A stretch of DNA of 6,792 nt from Deltaproteobacteria bacterium (GCA_009993495.1 JAACTI010000097.1:1-6792), one strand, 5' to 3'; counted from the stretch's first letter, positions 1-6,486 are shown. The notes: a model not told the origin generated them from the sequence alone. A program made the numbers and translations.

Positions 1-543
1 GGTCATTTTGCCTTGGCGGATGATTGGTTCGCCCGCGCCCTGGACGCCGGGATAGGCGCGCGCGGGCGCTTTCTGGGCTGGCGAGGCGACGCCTTGACCC
101 TGCTGGGCGATTCAGAGCGGGCCATGAGCGTTTATCGTACCGCCTTCCGCGAAGACCCACAGCAGGTAGATTTGGAATCGCTGCAAAACCCCCAGATTCA
201 TGAATTACTGACATCCCTTGAAGGGGAAGATCATGGCCTCGAAGACGCAGAGCTCGTCGCCTGGTTGCCGTTCTGGGGCTGGCTTCACGGGGTCTTCGGC
301 CTGTCGTTGCAAGAGCCGCTCACCGACCGCGCCGCATACGTCACCAGCCTCGAAGCCGCACATTCTTGCCGAAGCCTATCGGTGGCGCGACTGTGGTATG
401 ACGATTTGTGCTATGCCGAATATCTGCGCACCGCATACCGCGACGACCGTGAAATGGTGCGGGTAAGGCGTCGTATGCGGCAGTTAAACGCCTTCATGTT
501 CCAGTGCTACATGGAAAAATTGCGCGGCTTCTTGGTAAGGTGA
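1..543 (+). CDS. TPR-like hypothetical protein, C-terminal part (5' end outside window)
   Basis: The reading frame is open from base 1 and ends at TGA 541-543, giving 180 visible residues. The first in-window start codon is a TTG at 13 with no Shine-Dalgarno sequence, and in-frame residues before it (GHFA) continue the protein, so I read this as the tail of a longer gene. The first 50 residues or so resemble a tetratricopeptide repeat pair (WFARAL, then GDALTLLGDSERAMSVYRTA, then a DP turn), which suggests a protein-protein interaction surface. The rest is rich in Trp, Tyr and Leu, and the C-terminus is strongly basic and aromatic (RVRRRMRQLNAFMFQCYMEK). No signal peptide or membrane segment is visible in this part. 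I do not recognise the family beyond the TPR-like segment. It converges on the gene at 807-3029, and no clear terminator follows it. Confidence 0.7.
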   Translation, partial: GHFALADDWFARALDAGIGARGRFLGWRGDALTLLGDSERAMSVYRTAFREDPQQVDLESLQNPQIHELLTSLEGEDHGLEDAELVAWLPFWGWLHGVFGLSLQEPLTDRAAYVTSLEAAHSCRSLSVARLWYDDLCYAEYLRTAYRDDREMVRVRRRMRQLNAFMFQCYMEKLRGFLVR

Positions 544-806
544 GCAAGACGCACAAACCCTTTGCAAAAGCAATCGACCTCTGCGCTCAAACCTCAGATC
601 GATCCTGATGCCGGCGCTTGCGGTACAGCGAGGAAAGGGCAACCGGACAACCAGTGTGTCTCCCTGACCGGGGAAGTTGCCGAACACACGGCCAGCATCA
701 TTCTTAGAGAAATGTAAACCTGGCCAGAAGGAAATAGGGACAGGCTTAAAAACGAATTTACAGTTATTTAAGCATGTCCACACTAACGGCCTGCTGAAGC
801 GTTAAT
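544..806. other. Convergent intergenic region with short open frame and RAYT-flank-like motif
   Basis: This spacer separates two convergent genes. Frame +1, the frame of the upstream gene, stays open after that gene's TGA as far as TAA 715-717 (57 codons). Its only early start is a TTG at 562 with no ribosome binding site. Its last residues (LTGEVAEHTASIILREM) look protein-like, but I cannot match them to a family. At 731-750 lies a sequence containing AAATAGGGACAGGCTTAA, which resembles flanks I associate with REP-associated tyrosine transposases in deltaproteobacteria. It overlaps a 6-bp inverted repeat (745-750 with 767-772). No stem followed by a T-run serves as a terminator for either neighbour. 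Confidence 0.35.
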
Positions 807-3029
807 TCAAGACCGATTCTTCTGACGGCCCCAATAGGCACCGATGCTGCTATTGGCTATGGATCGCATCAAGGGAATATTTTGCAAAGGGGTCGAACTG
901 TCGGCAACGGCTTCAGCAAGGTGATACATCTGTTCCCAGGGAATCGGTGGCTTGACGGCGTGCTTAAGCCAGATGGTGGCGATAACCAACCGATTCAGCC
1001 AACGCTGACGGCGGGTTTCCAGGATTTTTTCAACCACCTGTGCAACCGGATCAGCCCCCTGTTTTCCTGCACTTTTCGTAAAGAAGTGATCCAGCAGCTT
1101 ATCGACTTCAACATCATCCTCAAACCAGCTTCCGGTGAATGCATGCTGCGGCAACCAGCGCGCCGATGCCTGTAAGGCTTTCTCTTTGTTGGCTTTCAGT
1201 GCTGTCGCCCGCTTTTTTTGCGTGAGTTCCTGCTGCAATTGCTGACGTTCTTCATTGCAATCAAAGGCGATGGCCTTCCACCGGTCATTGCCCAGCTGTT
1301 CTGCAATGGCGACCAGCCAGTGGGGCGGTACCTTGTCGACGGCGGCGCCGTCGGCCAATCCTTGACAGATCCGCTGATCAAAATATGTCCTGGCCGTTTC
1401 GATACTGCCGGTATCAGCCAGCATCACCCGCTTGAGCTCTTTAAGCTGTTCCTTATCTTCCAAAGACAGAATAAAGGCATCCGCCACCCCATGCTGAGTT
1501 TTCAGCATGATCGAAAAACCCAGATAACCCTTTCCTCGCGGCAGCAACGCCATGAATGACTGTGCATTGGCACCATCCATAACGGAAGCGTAGATCTGAA
1601 TCTTGGCCGGTACCGCCAATGGAGCACATTCGATGCGTGCCCGGCGGGCGTTATTGATGGCTTGATCCAGCTTATTGCGCATATTTTCGGGGAACCAGTT
1701 CCGCGCAATGATTAAACGTCGCAGCATAACAGGTGAGAAGCGGGAACCTTCGATGCCGGCAAGGAGGTCGGCGACCCCTTCCCGAACCTCTCTTTGCGGA
1801 TGAAACACCATCAATGCCACAGCCTCTCTGGCGATTTCGTGTGCCGAAAAAAGCAAATGGCGGTAGAATTCAAGCTGCACAGTCCAATCACCGACCGCCA
1901 TTATCGGCAACAGCGTATCAACCAGTTCAAAGGAGGAGGTTAGCCCCATGTTGTTGAAATCGGCGAGCATCTGCTCCAGGGCCAATTTGGGTTCGGCGCC
2001 CAAAACTTCTTCGGGGGCCTTCATAGCAGACATTCTTTTGCTGTTGGCTTCATGTAATTGCGGCAGGATTTCAACCCGCGTACTCAGCAATATCCGGGTC
2101 ACTTCTGATCCCAGGCCGGGATCAACCTCCGGATGAAAAACCTGCCGGGCCAAGGCGGTTTGCAGACGATCCATGATCGCATCGGCATCAGGGCGTCTGC
2201 GTTCGATGTCGGTGCGTAAAATTTCCAGCCAGTCGAACAAAATTCGTGAGATAGCCTCCAATTTAAGGTCATCTCCGGCCTGAAAGCTTGTCACTAGGGC
2301 GCAGACCAAATCCTCAGGGGCGTTATTCTGCCGCATCAGGTTGCGCAGCGGGCCATCCAGCTTTCCTTCCAAGGCTGGCCCGTCACTCGCTTGTTCGGAG
2401 TAAGCATCAATGATGTCGGTAAGTTGAATTTTGTTCTTTGGTGTCGAAAAGAGATTGTCCTGTAGGGCTTTGACCGTCGGCATCGGTTTTGTCTTGCTGC
2501 TTACCGATGTCATCATGCCGCTAAAAAGATCTTTTAACTCAGTGAAAAACTCTTCGTCATCCTCATCATCTTCCGGCTCCCCCAGCCATTCCAGGCAACG
2601 GGAACTGGGGAAGCGTTTGCCTTGATAGGTTTTTTGCTCAACCTTTTTGCGGACAGCGCGATAACTCTTGCACATCGCGCGGTACCATTCGGGGTTGTCC
2701 ACCAGCGAATCCATGAAAATTTCGAGCAGCCCCGGCGCGGCGGCCCCGTGCTTTTTGCCAGGGCTCAATGCGGGCATAAGTTCGACAGAATCTATATCCA
2801 AGGGAAAGTCGATTACTGCGATCGGCTTCAATTTGCTGGTAACAACCTGCAATTTCACCATGCGGCAATCGCAACCGGCCTTTATGCAGTAAAGCTCTCC
2901 GAAAAGATAGTTATCCGGCGTGACCTTGTGGAACTGAATCGGCACCTCAATCGCCGTTACCCCTTTACGCGCCCGCGGAAAGATCCTTTTGAAATGGACA
3001 AAACCCTCGTCACTCAATGAATCCACCAT
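807..3029 (-). CDS. Conserved-looking hypothetical protein, 740 aa, with N-terminal Cys cluster and HEAT-like helices
   Basis: The protein has 740 residues. It starts at an ATG preceded nine bases upstream by a strong AAGGAGGT and ends in TGA. I do not recognise an assigned family. Near the N-terminus, Cys48, Cys53 and Cys55 (YCIKAGCDCR) form a compact cluster that could bind metal. About residues 100-130 (LLEIFMDSLVDNPEWYRAM) are a helical, Trp-rich segment. Residues 151-160 are almost purely acidic (EPEDDEDDEE). The middle is all-helical, with a HEAT-like unit near 400-425 (FHPQREVREGVADLLAG). A charged Gln/Lys-rich coiled-coil follows at roughly 593-620, and the C-terminus is rich in Trp and basic residues. 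No signal peptide or transmembrane helix is visible, so it is probably cytoplasmic. It is transcribed alone, and I see no good sigma-70 promoter upstream, only a TATATT with no matching -35. Coding confidence is high; function is unknown. Confidence 0.9.
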   Translation of the reverse strand: MVDSLSDEGFVHFKRIFPRARKGVTAIEVPIQFHKVTPDNYLFGELYCIKAGCDCRMVKLQVVTSKLKPIAVIDFPLDIDSVELMPALSPGKKHGAAAPGLLEIFMDSLVDNPEWYRAMCKSYRAVRKKVEQKTYQGKRFPSSRCLEWLGEPEDDEDDEEFFTELKDLFSGMMTSVSSKTKPMPTVKALQDNLFSTPKNKIQLTDIIDAYSEQASDGPALEGKLDGPLRNLMRQNNAPEDLVCALVTSFQAGDDLKLEAISRILFDWLEILRTDIERRRPDADAIMDRLQTALARQVFHPEVDPGLGSEVTRILLSTRVEILPQLHEANSKRMSAMKAPEEVLGAEPKLALEQMLADFNNMGLTSSFELVDTLLPIMAVGDWTVQLEFYRHLLFSAHEIAREAVALMVFHPQREVREGVADLLAGIEGSRFSPVMLRRLIIARNWFPENMRNKLDQAINNARRARIECAPLAVPAKIQIYASVMDGANAQSFMALLPRGKGYLGFSIMLKTQHGVADAFILSLEDKEQLKELKRVMLADTGSIETARTYFDQRICQGLADGAAVDKVPPHWLVAIAEQLGNDRWKAIAFDCNEERQQLQQELTQKKRATALKANKEKALQASARWLPQHAFTGSWFEDDVEVDKLLDHFFTKSAGKQGADPVAQVVEKILETRRQRWLNRLVIATIWLKHAVKPPIPWEQMYHLAEAVADSSTPLQNIPLMRSIANSSIGAYWGRQKNRS

Positions 3030-3038
3030 ATCGATTGA

Positions 3039-3046
3039 ACCTCCTT
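3039..3046 (-). promoter_or_regulatory. Strong Shine-Dalgarno for the 740-aa gene
   Basis: The minus strand reads AAGGAGGT, a full match to the 16S anti-Shine-Dalgarno sequence, nine bases before the ATG at 3029. This fixes the start codon of the large minus-strand gene. Confidence 0.85.
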
Positions 3047-3276
3047 GAATATGAGGTACAGAATATAGCGCTTTCGCCGTTCAAATCTATCCTTTTTTCT
3101 CACCCGCTGATGGAGCGAGGAACACTCAAGGAATTAAGTCGACTGATATACCCGTTGTTGATACTTTCGGCCAATGCCTCGTACGCACGACTTGACGCGC
3201 CCGGGGTCTTCCCTCACGTAATCATCCGCGGGATTGAGCGTCACAACGTATTCTGCGTATTCCGGAGCAAAACGAC

Positions 3277-3352
3277 CACCGATGCCGCTGTCAACTAGGC
3301 CACCCGTTCCGAATCAAACTGGGCCACTTTTCCCTGGTCAGCGGCATCGGTG
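3277..3352. mobile_element. Probable IS21-type insertion-sequence terminus remnant bounded by 14-bp inverted repeats
   Basis: CACCGATGCCGCTG at 3277-3290 is perfectly inverted at 3339-3352, enclosing 48 bases. On the minus strand the enclosed DNA holds two imperfect direct copies of GTGGCCYAGTT (about 3291-3302 and 3315-3326), one followed by GATTCGGAACGG. Arrays of this GTGGCCCAGTT type are what I recall from the non-coding ends of some IS21-family elements in Geobacter-like genomes, and the plus strand has a TGTCAAC start at 3289 that fits an element end. The segment interrupts the RAYT relic just after its N-terminal codons. No transposase gene survives. Alternatives are another IS family or a structured non-coding element. 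Confidence 0.45.
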
Positions 3353-3383
3353 AATCAGTTTCCGCCGGAATAAAAAGCGACAC

Positions 3384-3459
3384 TGGATAACCTGGTGTAC
3401 AACCTTGGAAATACTATTTCTTAAGGAGGTGCGCCCTTGCCAAACTTCGAGGTTATCCA
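3384..3459. repeat. 10-bp inverted repeat spanning 76 bp
   Basis: TGGATAACCT at 3384-3393 is perfectly inverted at 3450-3459 around a 56-base spacer. It lies inside the non-RAYT filler of the pseudogene. The total span, 76 bp, equals that of the neighbouring 14-bp inverted repeat unit. It may be the ends of a tiny mobile element or a chance pairing. Confidence 0.35.
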
Positions 3460-3712
3460 TGGGTAACGTGCAAAAATGGACGCGAAGGCTGCATCGCTCC
3501 TGGAGATCGAAGCGGCTGGAATTTTTTCTGCCGGCCGCCGAAGAACCAGGGGCAAGGCAAGAAGTCTCGTTTGTTACTGGGGCGTAAGAGAATTGGGTCT
3601 GTCGCTGGCCGATCTGACGCGCGTTTTCGGTCTGAACATACCCGGCATCAGCTATGCCGTTGCGCAAAAAGAGGCTCTTGTTCGGGCTCAGGATTACAGG
3701 CTGGAGATGTAG

Positions 3713-3879
3713 GTTGCTTAATTCCTGCAGAATGTCCCCCCCCCTTCCGTATATAATTTTCCGTACACAGTCGAGATCTGTGATTGCCTCAGGCGGGCGG
3801 GGACGTCGGAAAAAATCGACGGGCAACTAAAAAGGAATTGCATTTTATGGGGACAAAATGGAAACAAAACGGGTTCAAG
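3713..3879. other. Gene-free spacer with poly-C tract
   Basis: Between the RAYT relic and the tRNA terminator I see no gene. A run of nine C (3736-3744) is followed by two copies of TTCCGTAYA (3745-3753 and 3759-3767). A short plus-strand frame near 3840-3880 (LWGQNGNKTGSRKK) faintly resembles the tails of tRNA-associated integrases, but it is too short to call. Confidence 0.4.
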
Positions 3880-3915
3880 AAAAAAGGGCCCACAGACGGA
3901 AATCTGTGGGCCCTT
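3880..3915 (-). terminator. Rho-independent terminator of tRNA-Asn
   Basis: A perfect 13-bp stem (AAGGGCCCACAGA at 3884-3896 with its complement at 3903-3915) closes a six-base loop. On the minus strand it is followed by six T (3880-3885, partly inside the stem). It lies nine bases past the tRNA 3' end, so it terminates that transcript. On the plus strand the following bases (GATTTTCTT) are a weaker T-tract. Confidence 0.9.
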
Positions 3916-3923
3916 GATTTTCT

Positions 3924-3999
3924 TGGCTCCCCGAGCAAGACTCGAACTTGCGACAGGGTGATTAACAGTCACCTGCTCTACCAACTGAGCTATCGGGGA
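3924..3999 (-). tRNA. tRNA-Asn (GTT)
   Basis: The 76-nt minus-strand sequence folds as a full cloverleaf. The acceptor is TCCCCGA/TCGGGGA with discriminator G and an encoded CCA. The D-arm is GCTC-AGTTGGTA-GAGC. The anticodon stem is GGTGA/TCACC around CTGTTAA, giving anticodon GTT (asparagine, AAC/AAU codons). The T-arm is GCAAG-TTCGAGT-CTTGC. It has its own promoter upstream and its own terminator downstream, so it is a single-gene unit. Confidence 0.97.
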
Positions 4000-4019
4000 A
4001 TAGCGCGTTGCGGAAAGGG

Positions 4020-4048
4020 AATATAGGGGAATGCGCAACCTCTGTCAA
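4020..4048 (-). promoter_or_regulatory. Sigma-70 promoter of tRNA-Asn
   Basis: On the minus strand, TTGACA (4043-4048) and TATATT (4020-4025) are separated by exactly 17 bases. Transcription would start near 4013, giving a leader of about 13 nt before the mature tRNA end at 3999. The -35 box lies only 15 bases beyond the mglA stop codon. Confidence 0.85.
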
Positions 4049-4064
4049 GTTTTTTTCGGCTGAC

Positions 4065-4652
4065 TCAACCGCCTTTTTTCAGGTCGATCAAAACCAGCTT
4101 GGCGACGGCTTTCAGGGTTTCAAAAACCCCTTCGCCACTCGATGCGCAGGCTTCCATGTCGGGAACCTGATCGGGGTTGAGCAGGCTACGCAGTTCTTCA
4201 ACCGAGGTACAGTTGGGCAGATCGCGTTTGTTGTATTGAATGACAAAGGGCAGTTTTTCCAATTGAAAACCCTGCTCTTCGAGATTGTCTTTCAAATTTT
4301 CCAGGCTTTCAATGTTGGCATCGAGGCGTTCTTCCTGGGAATCGGCAACAAAGACCACCCCGTCGACCCCTTTAAGAATCAACTTGCGCGAAGCGTCGTA
4401 AAAAACCTGACCCGGAACGGTATAAAGATGAAAGCGGGTTTTGAATCCGCGGATTTCACCCAGTGCCAGGGGCAGAAAGTCAAAAAACAGGGTACGTTCA
4501 GTCTCGGTTGCCAGGGAGATCATCTTGCCTTTGGCATCCTGGGCGGTTTTGTTGTAGATAAATTGAAGATTTGTGGTTTTGCCACAAAGACCCGGCCCGT
4601 AGTAAACGATTTTACAATTGATTTCGCGTGACGCGTAATTGATAAAAGACAT
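4065..4652 (-). CDS. mglA: MglA, Ras-like polarity GTPase
   Basis: The 195-residue small GTPase matches Myxococcus MglA in length and motifs. The P-loop is GPGLCGKT (19-26). The TETERT segment (49-54) contains Arg53, the intrinsic arginine used for catalysis in MglA. The G3 motif is TVPGQ (78-82), with the MglA-typical Thr78 where Ras proteins have Asp, and Gln82. The G4 motif is NKRD (141-144), and a G5-like SSGEGV lies near 171-176. In Myxococcus, GTP-bound MglA marks the leading pole and drives gliding and type IV pilus motility, with MglB as its regulator. In this organism a role in polarity or pilus control is inferred. It starts 17 nt after the mglB stop, with only a weak, distant GAGG (4664-4667), so it is probably translated by coupling from the mglBA message. 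No terminator is evident after it. Confidence 0.95.
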   Translation of the reverse strand: MSFINYASREINCKIVYYGPGLCGKTTNLQFIYNKTAQDAKGKMISLATETERTLFFDFLPLALGEIRGFKTRFHLYTVPGQVFYDASRKLILKGVDGVVFVADSQEERLDANIESLENLKDNLEEQGFQLEKLPFVIQYNKRDLPNCTSVEELRSLLNPDQVPDMEACASSGEGVFETLKAVAKLVLIDLKKGG

Positions 4653-4669
4653 TTTTTTTGGAACCTCGG

Positions 4670-5167
4670 TCAGTTAAAGAGGTTATCTATATCATCATCG
4701 GTAATTTCGGCAAAGGGACTGTCGCTGCCGACCTTTTCTGAATGGATCACAGTTTTCTGCACCAGATCTTCAAACACGCCACCAAGTTCTTCGCTGGCCT
4801 TTTTGACCCGCAAACGCACCAGCCCCAGAGAGCTGCGTTCGTCGAAAATAATCACCAGAATAACGCGACCACCAATGATGGAGATATGGATATTGTCTTT
4901 TTCTCCTTCATGGAACAGAATCGAGAATTCTTTTTCGCCGATAAGTTTGGCGAGCCCCCCGGTTGCGGCAATATTACCGGCGGTCAGGGACGCCAGGCTT
5001 GTCGTATCAAGGTGCTCGGTTTCTCCGGTTGCGGCGATCAACTGACCATTTTTGTCGACCAAAAAAATGACCTTCGCATTCGACTCGCGCAGGAGTTTTT
5101 GAATCAGCACCATGATGCGTTGGTATTCCTCGTCATACATAACAAGGGAAGATTGCGAACCAAGCAT
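4670..5167 (-). CDS. mglB: MglB, Roadblock/LC7 regulator of MglA
   Basis: The 165-residue protein is highly similar in pattern to Myxococcus MglB. It has the early MYDEEY segment (10-15), the Roadblock core with [16 protein letters not shown] (31-46), [20 protein letters not shown] (54-73), FHEGEKDN (85-92) and [16 protein letters not shown] (113-128). It ends in an acidic tail, [14 protein letters not shown] (151-164). MglB dimers are the GAP for MglA, and the C-terminal helix is reported to contact MglA and aid nucleotide exchange; that tail is intact here. I chose ATG 5167 because AAGGAGA lies five bases upstream and the family starts here. The frame is open back to an ATG at 5236, but that extension would cover the promoter and lacks similarity. 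It is the first gene of the mglBA operon. Confidence 0.95.
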   Translation of the reverse strand: MLGSQSSLVMYDEEYQRIMVLIQKLLRESNAKVIFLVDKNGQLIAATGETEHLDTTSLASLTAGNIAATGGLAKLIGEKEFSILFHEGEKDNIHISIIGGRVILVIIFDERSSLGLVRLRVKKASEELGGVFEDLVQKTVIHSEKVGSDSPFAEITDDDIDNLFN

Positions 5168-5172
5168 GGAAG

Positions 5173-5179
5173 TCTCCTT
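5173..5179 (-). promoter_or_regulatory. Shine-Dalgarno that sets the mglB start
   Basis: The minus strand reads AAGGAGA five bases before ATG 5167. It decides against the in-frame upstream ATG at 5236. Confidence 0.85.
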
Positions 5180-5207
5180 GAACAAATTTAGGGTTAAGCA
5201 CTGCGCT

Positions 5208-5236
5208 ATATAACACCTGCGGTCATTCAATTTCAA
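5208..5236 (-). promoter_or_regulatory. Putative sigma-70 promoter of mglBA
   Basis: On the minus strand, TTGAAA (5231-5236) and TTATAT (5208-5213) are separated by 17 bases. Transcription from about 5201 would give a leader of about 34 nt with a strong Shine-Dalgarno before mglB. Confidence 0.7.
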
Positions 5237-5310
5237 GGTTTTTCCCCAAGTTGTCCCCCAAATGATGGTGTTTCGTTTCCCATCGCCTCGAAATCAGGGT
5301 GCTGTTTGGG

Positions 5311-5339
5311 TTGACTTGCCTGATCGAAAACCCTATCTT
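5311..5339 (+). promoter_or_regulatory. Putative sigma-70 promoter of the 363-aa gene and mqnB
   Basis: TTGACT (5311-5316) and TATCTT (5334-5339) are spaced by 17 bases. Transcription from about 5346 would give a leader of about 47 nt. The promoter is divergent from that of mglBA, and the two -35 boxes are 74 bases apart. Confidence 0.65.
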
Positions 5340-5392
5340 CGCATAAAGAATCCCTTGATAGACAACCAACGATACTGGAGCCTCGGGTCCCT

Positions 5393-6484
5393 ATGCCTGC
5401 TGATTTCACGCTGCCCTTAGGTTTGCGCAACCGCGATCCACTTTTTCGCCCGGAAAAGATGCCGCAACTTGAAGGCTACGAACTTTCCCTGCTCGAAGAC
5501 TGTGAAAATGCCTACCGTTTTACCGCGGTGGTCAGTGTCGAAAAGGTGATTCCGATTATTCGTGATTTCGCACGTTATCTCACAGACGAAGCTTTTTTCA
5601 TTTTGGAATACTACCCCGAGGAAACCCTGGTGCCCTTGCCCACGGATGAAGAAAACCAGCCAACTCCCGAGGTTTACTATTCACCCTATGCGCCAACGGC
5701 AGAAATTCTGGGGCTGATCAAACCCTACATTGAACGCCTGGTTCACGATGGTTTTGTCGGTTTTGGCCTCGCCAACAATCGTTTGGGACTGGAGATGTTC
5801 TATTCCGAAGAGAAGGTGCTGACGTTTTTTACCGACAATCACCTGCGTCTGTGCCATTTTTTCCGCAAACACAACCTGCCCTTTCACACCGACCTGGTGT
5901 TGCCGACGGATTTTTCCCATGACCATCTGGCTCTGGTTGGCTTTGCCCGCCATGAATTACCTGCGGATCTGGCAAAACTGCCCGCCATCGATCTCGATGC
6001 GGTCAATTTTTGCCAGCAACTTGTCGATCTTCTCGATATGTACCCGGTCGAAGAAGGAATTTCTTTTTTTCTGACGCGCAAAGAACAGGAAGAAATCGGA
6101 CAAATGCTTGGCAGCCAAGAGATTTTCGACGGTGAAGAAGAGGTCGAGTTTGGCAGCCTGCTGTTGAATTGGAGCGATTTTGTCACCGAATGTGAAGAAG
6201 GTTTCGACGGTGATCTGGAGGAATATCGCTTGGGGTTGAAGATTCGCGACCTGATTCAGTTCGTCATGGATGCTGCCACGCCTGAGCTCAGGGCGAAAAT
6301 AGAAAAAATTGTCGAAGAGCCCGATGCCGGCTTCCGGCGGATTCTCGTTGACCGGCGTAAACGTATCGATTGCGGGGACACTCAGGACGCTGCCCAGCAG
6401 CCCTTCTGGTATCAGGGCGTGGTTCGCCACCAGGGGGTGGATTTAAGGCGCGACCTGATTCGCAGTGGCTGGTTTGCCCGCTGA
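5393..6484 (+). CDS. Hypothetical acidic protein, 363 aa, upstream of mqnB
   Basis: The protein has 363 residues, from ATG 5393 (GGAG at 5377-5380, a rather long 12-base spacing) to TGA. An alternative start is ATG 5459 (MPQLEGYEL) behind GGAAAAG; the longer form is preferred because it follows the promoter closely. I do not recognise a family. The protein is strongly acidic, mixed alpha/beta in appearance, with many aromatic residues (for example FFILEYYPEE near 68-77), an acidic patch (FDGEEEVEF near 246-254) and a basic C-terminal part (ILVDRRKRIDCG). No signal peptide, membrane helix or cysteine motif is visible, so it is likely cytoplasmic. Its stop is two bases before the mqnB start, which implies co-transcription and translational coupling. 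The link to menaquinone synthesis is by position only. Confidence 0.88.
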   Translation: MPADFTLPLGLRNRDPLFRPEKMPQLEGYELSLLEDCENAYRFTAVVSVEKVIPIIRDFARYLTDEAFFILEYYPEETLVPLPTDEENQPTPEVYYSPYAPTAEILGLIKPYIERLVHDGFVGFGLANNRLGLEMFYSEEKVLTFFTDNHLRLCHFFRKHNLPFHTDLVLPTDFSHDHLALVGFARHELPADLAKLPAIDLDAVNFCQQLVDLLDMYPVEEGISFFLTRKEQEEIGQMLGSQEIFDGEEEVEFGSLLLNWSDFVTECEEGFDGDLEEYRLGLKIRDLIQFVMDAATPELRAKIEKIVEEPDAGFRRILVDRRKRIDCGDTQDAAQQPFWYQGVVRHQGVDLRRDLIRSGWFAR

Positions 6485-6486
6485 GT

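Larger units (their letters stand above)
3174..3712 (+). pseudogene. Degraded REP-associated tyrosine transposase (RAYT, Y1/IS200-like)
   Basis: Two separated pieces match the ends of one RAYT protein. The N-terminal piece begins with ATG 3174 (MPR) and, after an apparent one-base deletion near 3181, continues in another frame as ARLDAPGVFPHVIIRGIERH, the typical start of this family. The C-terminal piece, about 3476-3712, reads ARSLVCYWGVRELGLSLADL then FGLNIPGISYAVAQKEALVR before TAG 3710-3712. This is the DnaA-domain-IV-like helix-turn-helix found at the end of the deltaproteobacterial type. The central part, including the catalytic tyrosine region (roughly 150-200 residues expected), is absent. 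Bases about 3277-3475 are unrelated, with stops in every plus frame and what look like insertion-sequence remains. RAYTs process REP-type palindromes by single-strand transposition; this copy cannot be active. Recognition is from motif memory, with no alignment run. Confidence 0.75.

Noticed and set aside
484..783. 99-codon minus-strand frame
   Set aside because: It overlaps the 3' end of the TPR-like gene antisense, has no recognisable motif and no supporting ribosome binding site.
3423..3431. Orphan AAGGAGGTG ribosome binding site
   Set aside because: The nearest start (TTG 3438) opens only a short frame without recognisable content, and the next ATG in the RAYT frame is 45 bases away.
3338..3826. 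162-codon minus-strand frame
   Set aside because: It runs antisense through the RAYT C-terminal piece and the IS-like filler, has no family resemblance, and is best explained as chance openness. Part could be IS 3' flank.
3835..3900. Integrase C-terminal remnant next to the tRNA
   Set aside because: Only about 14 suggestive residues (LWGQNGNKTGSRKK), no catalytic motif, and no duplicate of the tRNA 3' end in the window to mark an att site.
3784..4026. Plus-strand open frame of 80 codons
   Set aside because: Its second half is simply the antisense of the tRNA-Asn gene (KTRTCDRVINSHLLYQLSYRG), a well-known spurious translation.
4057..4071. Hairpin CGGCTGACTCAACCG as an mglA terminator
   Set aside because: The stem is about 5 bp with a G-U pair, and on the minus strand it is followed by A, not T.
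4008..4631. 207-codon plus-strand frame
   Set aside because: It lies antisense to mglA, which has all GTPase motifs; it is a shadow frame.
4742..5191. 149-codon plus-strand frame
   Set aside because: It is antisense to mglB, which is clearly the coding strand.
5168..5236. N-terminal extension of mglB to ATG 5236
   Set aside because: It would cover the predicted -10 and -35 boxes, has no Shine-Dalgarno and adds 23 residues absent from the family; ATG 5167 has a strong ribosome binding site.
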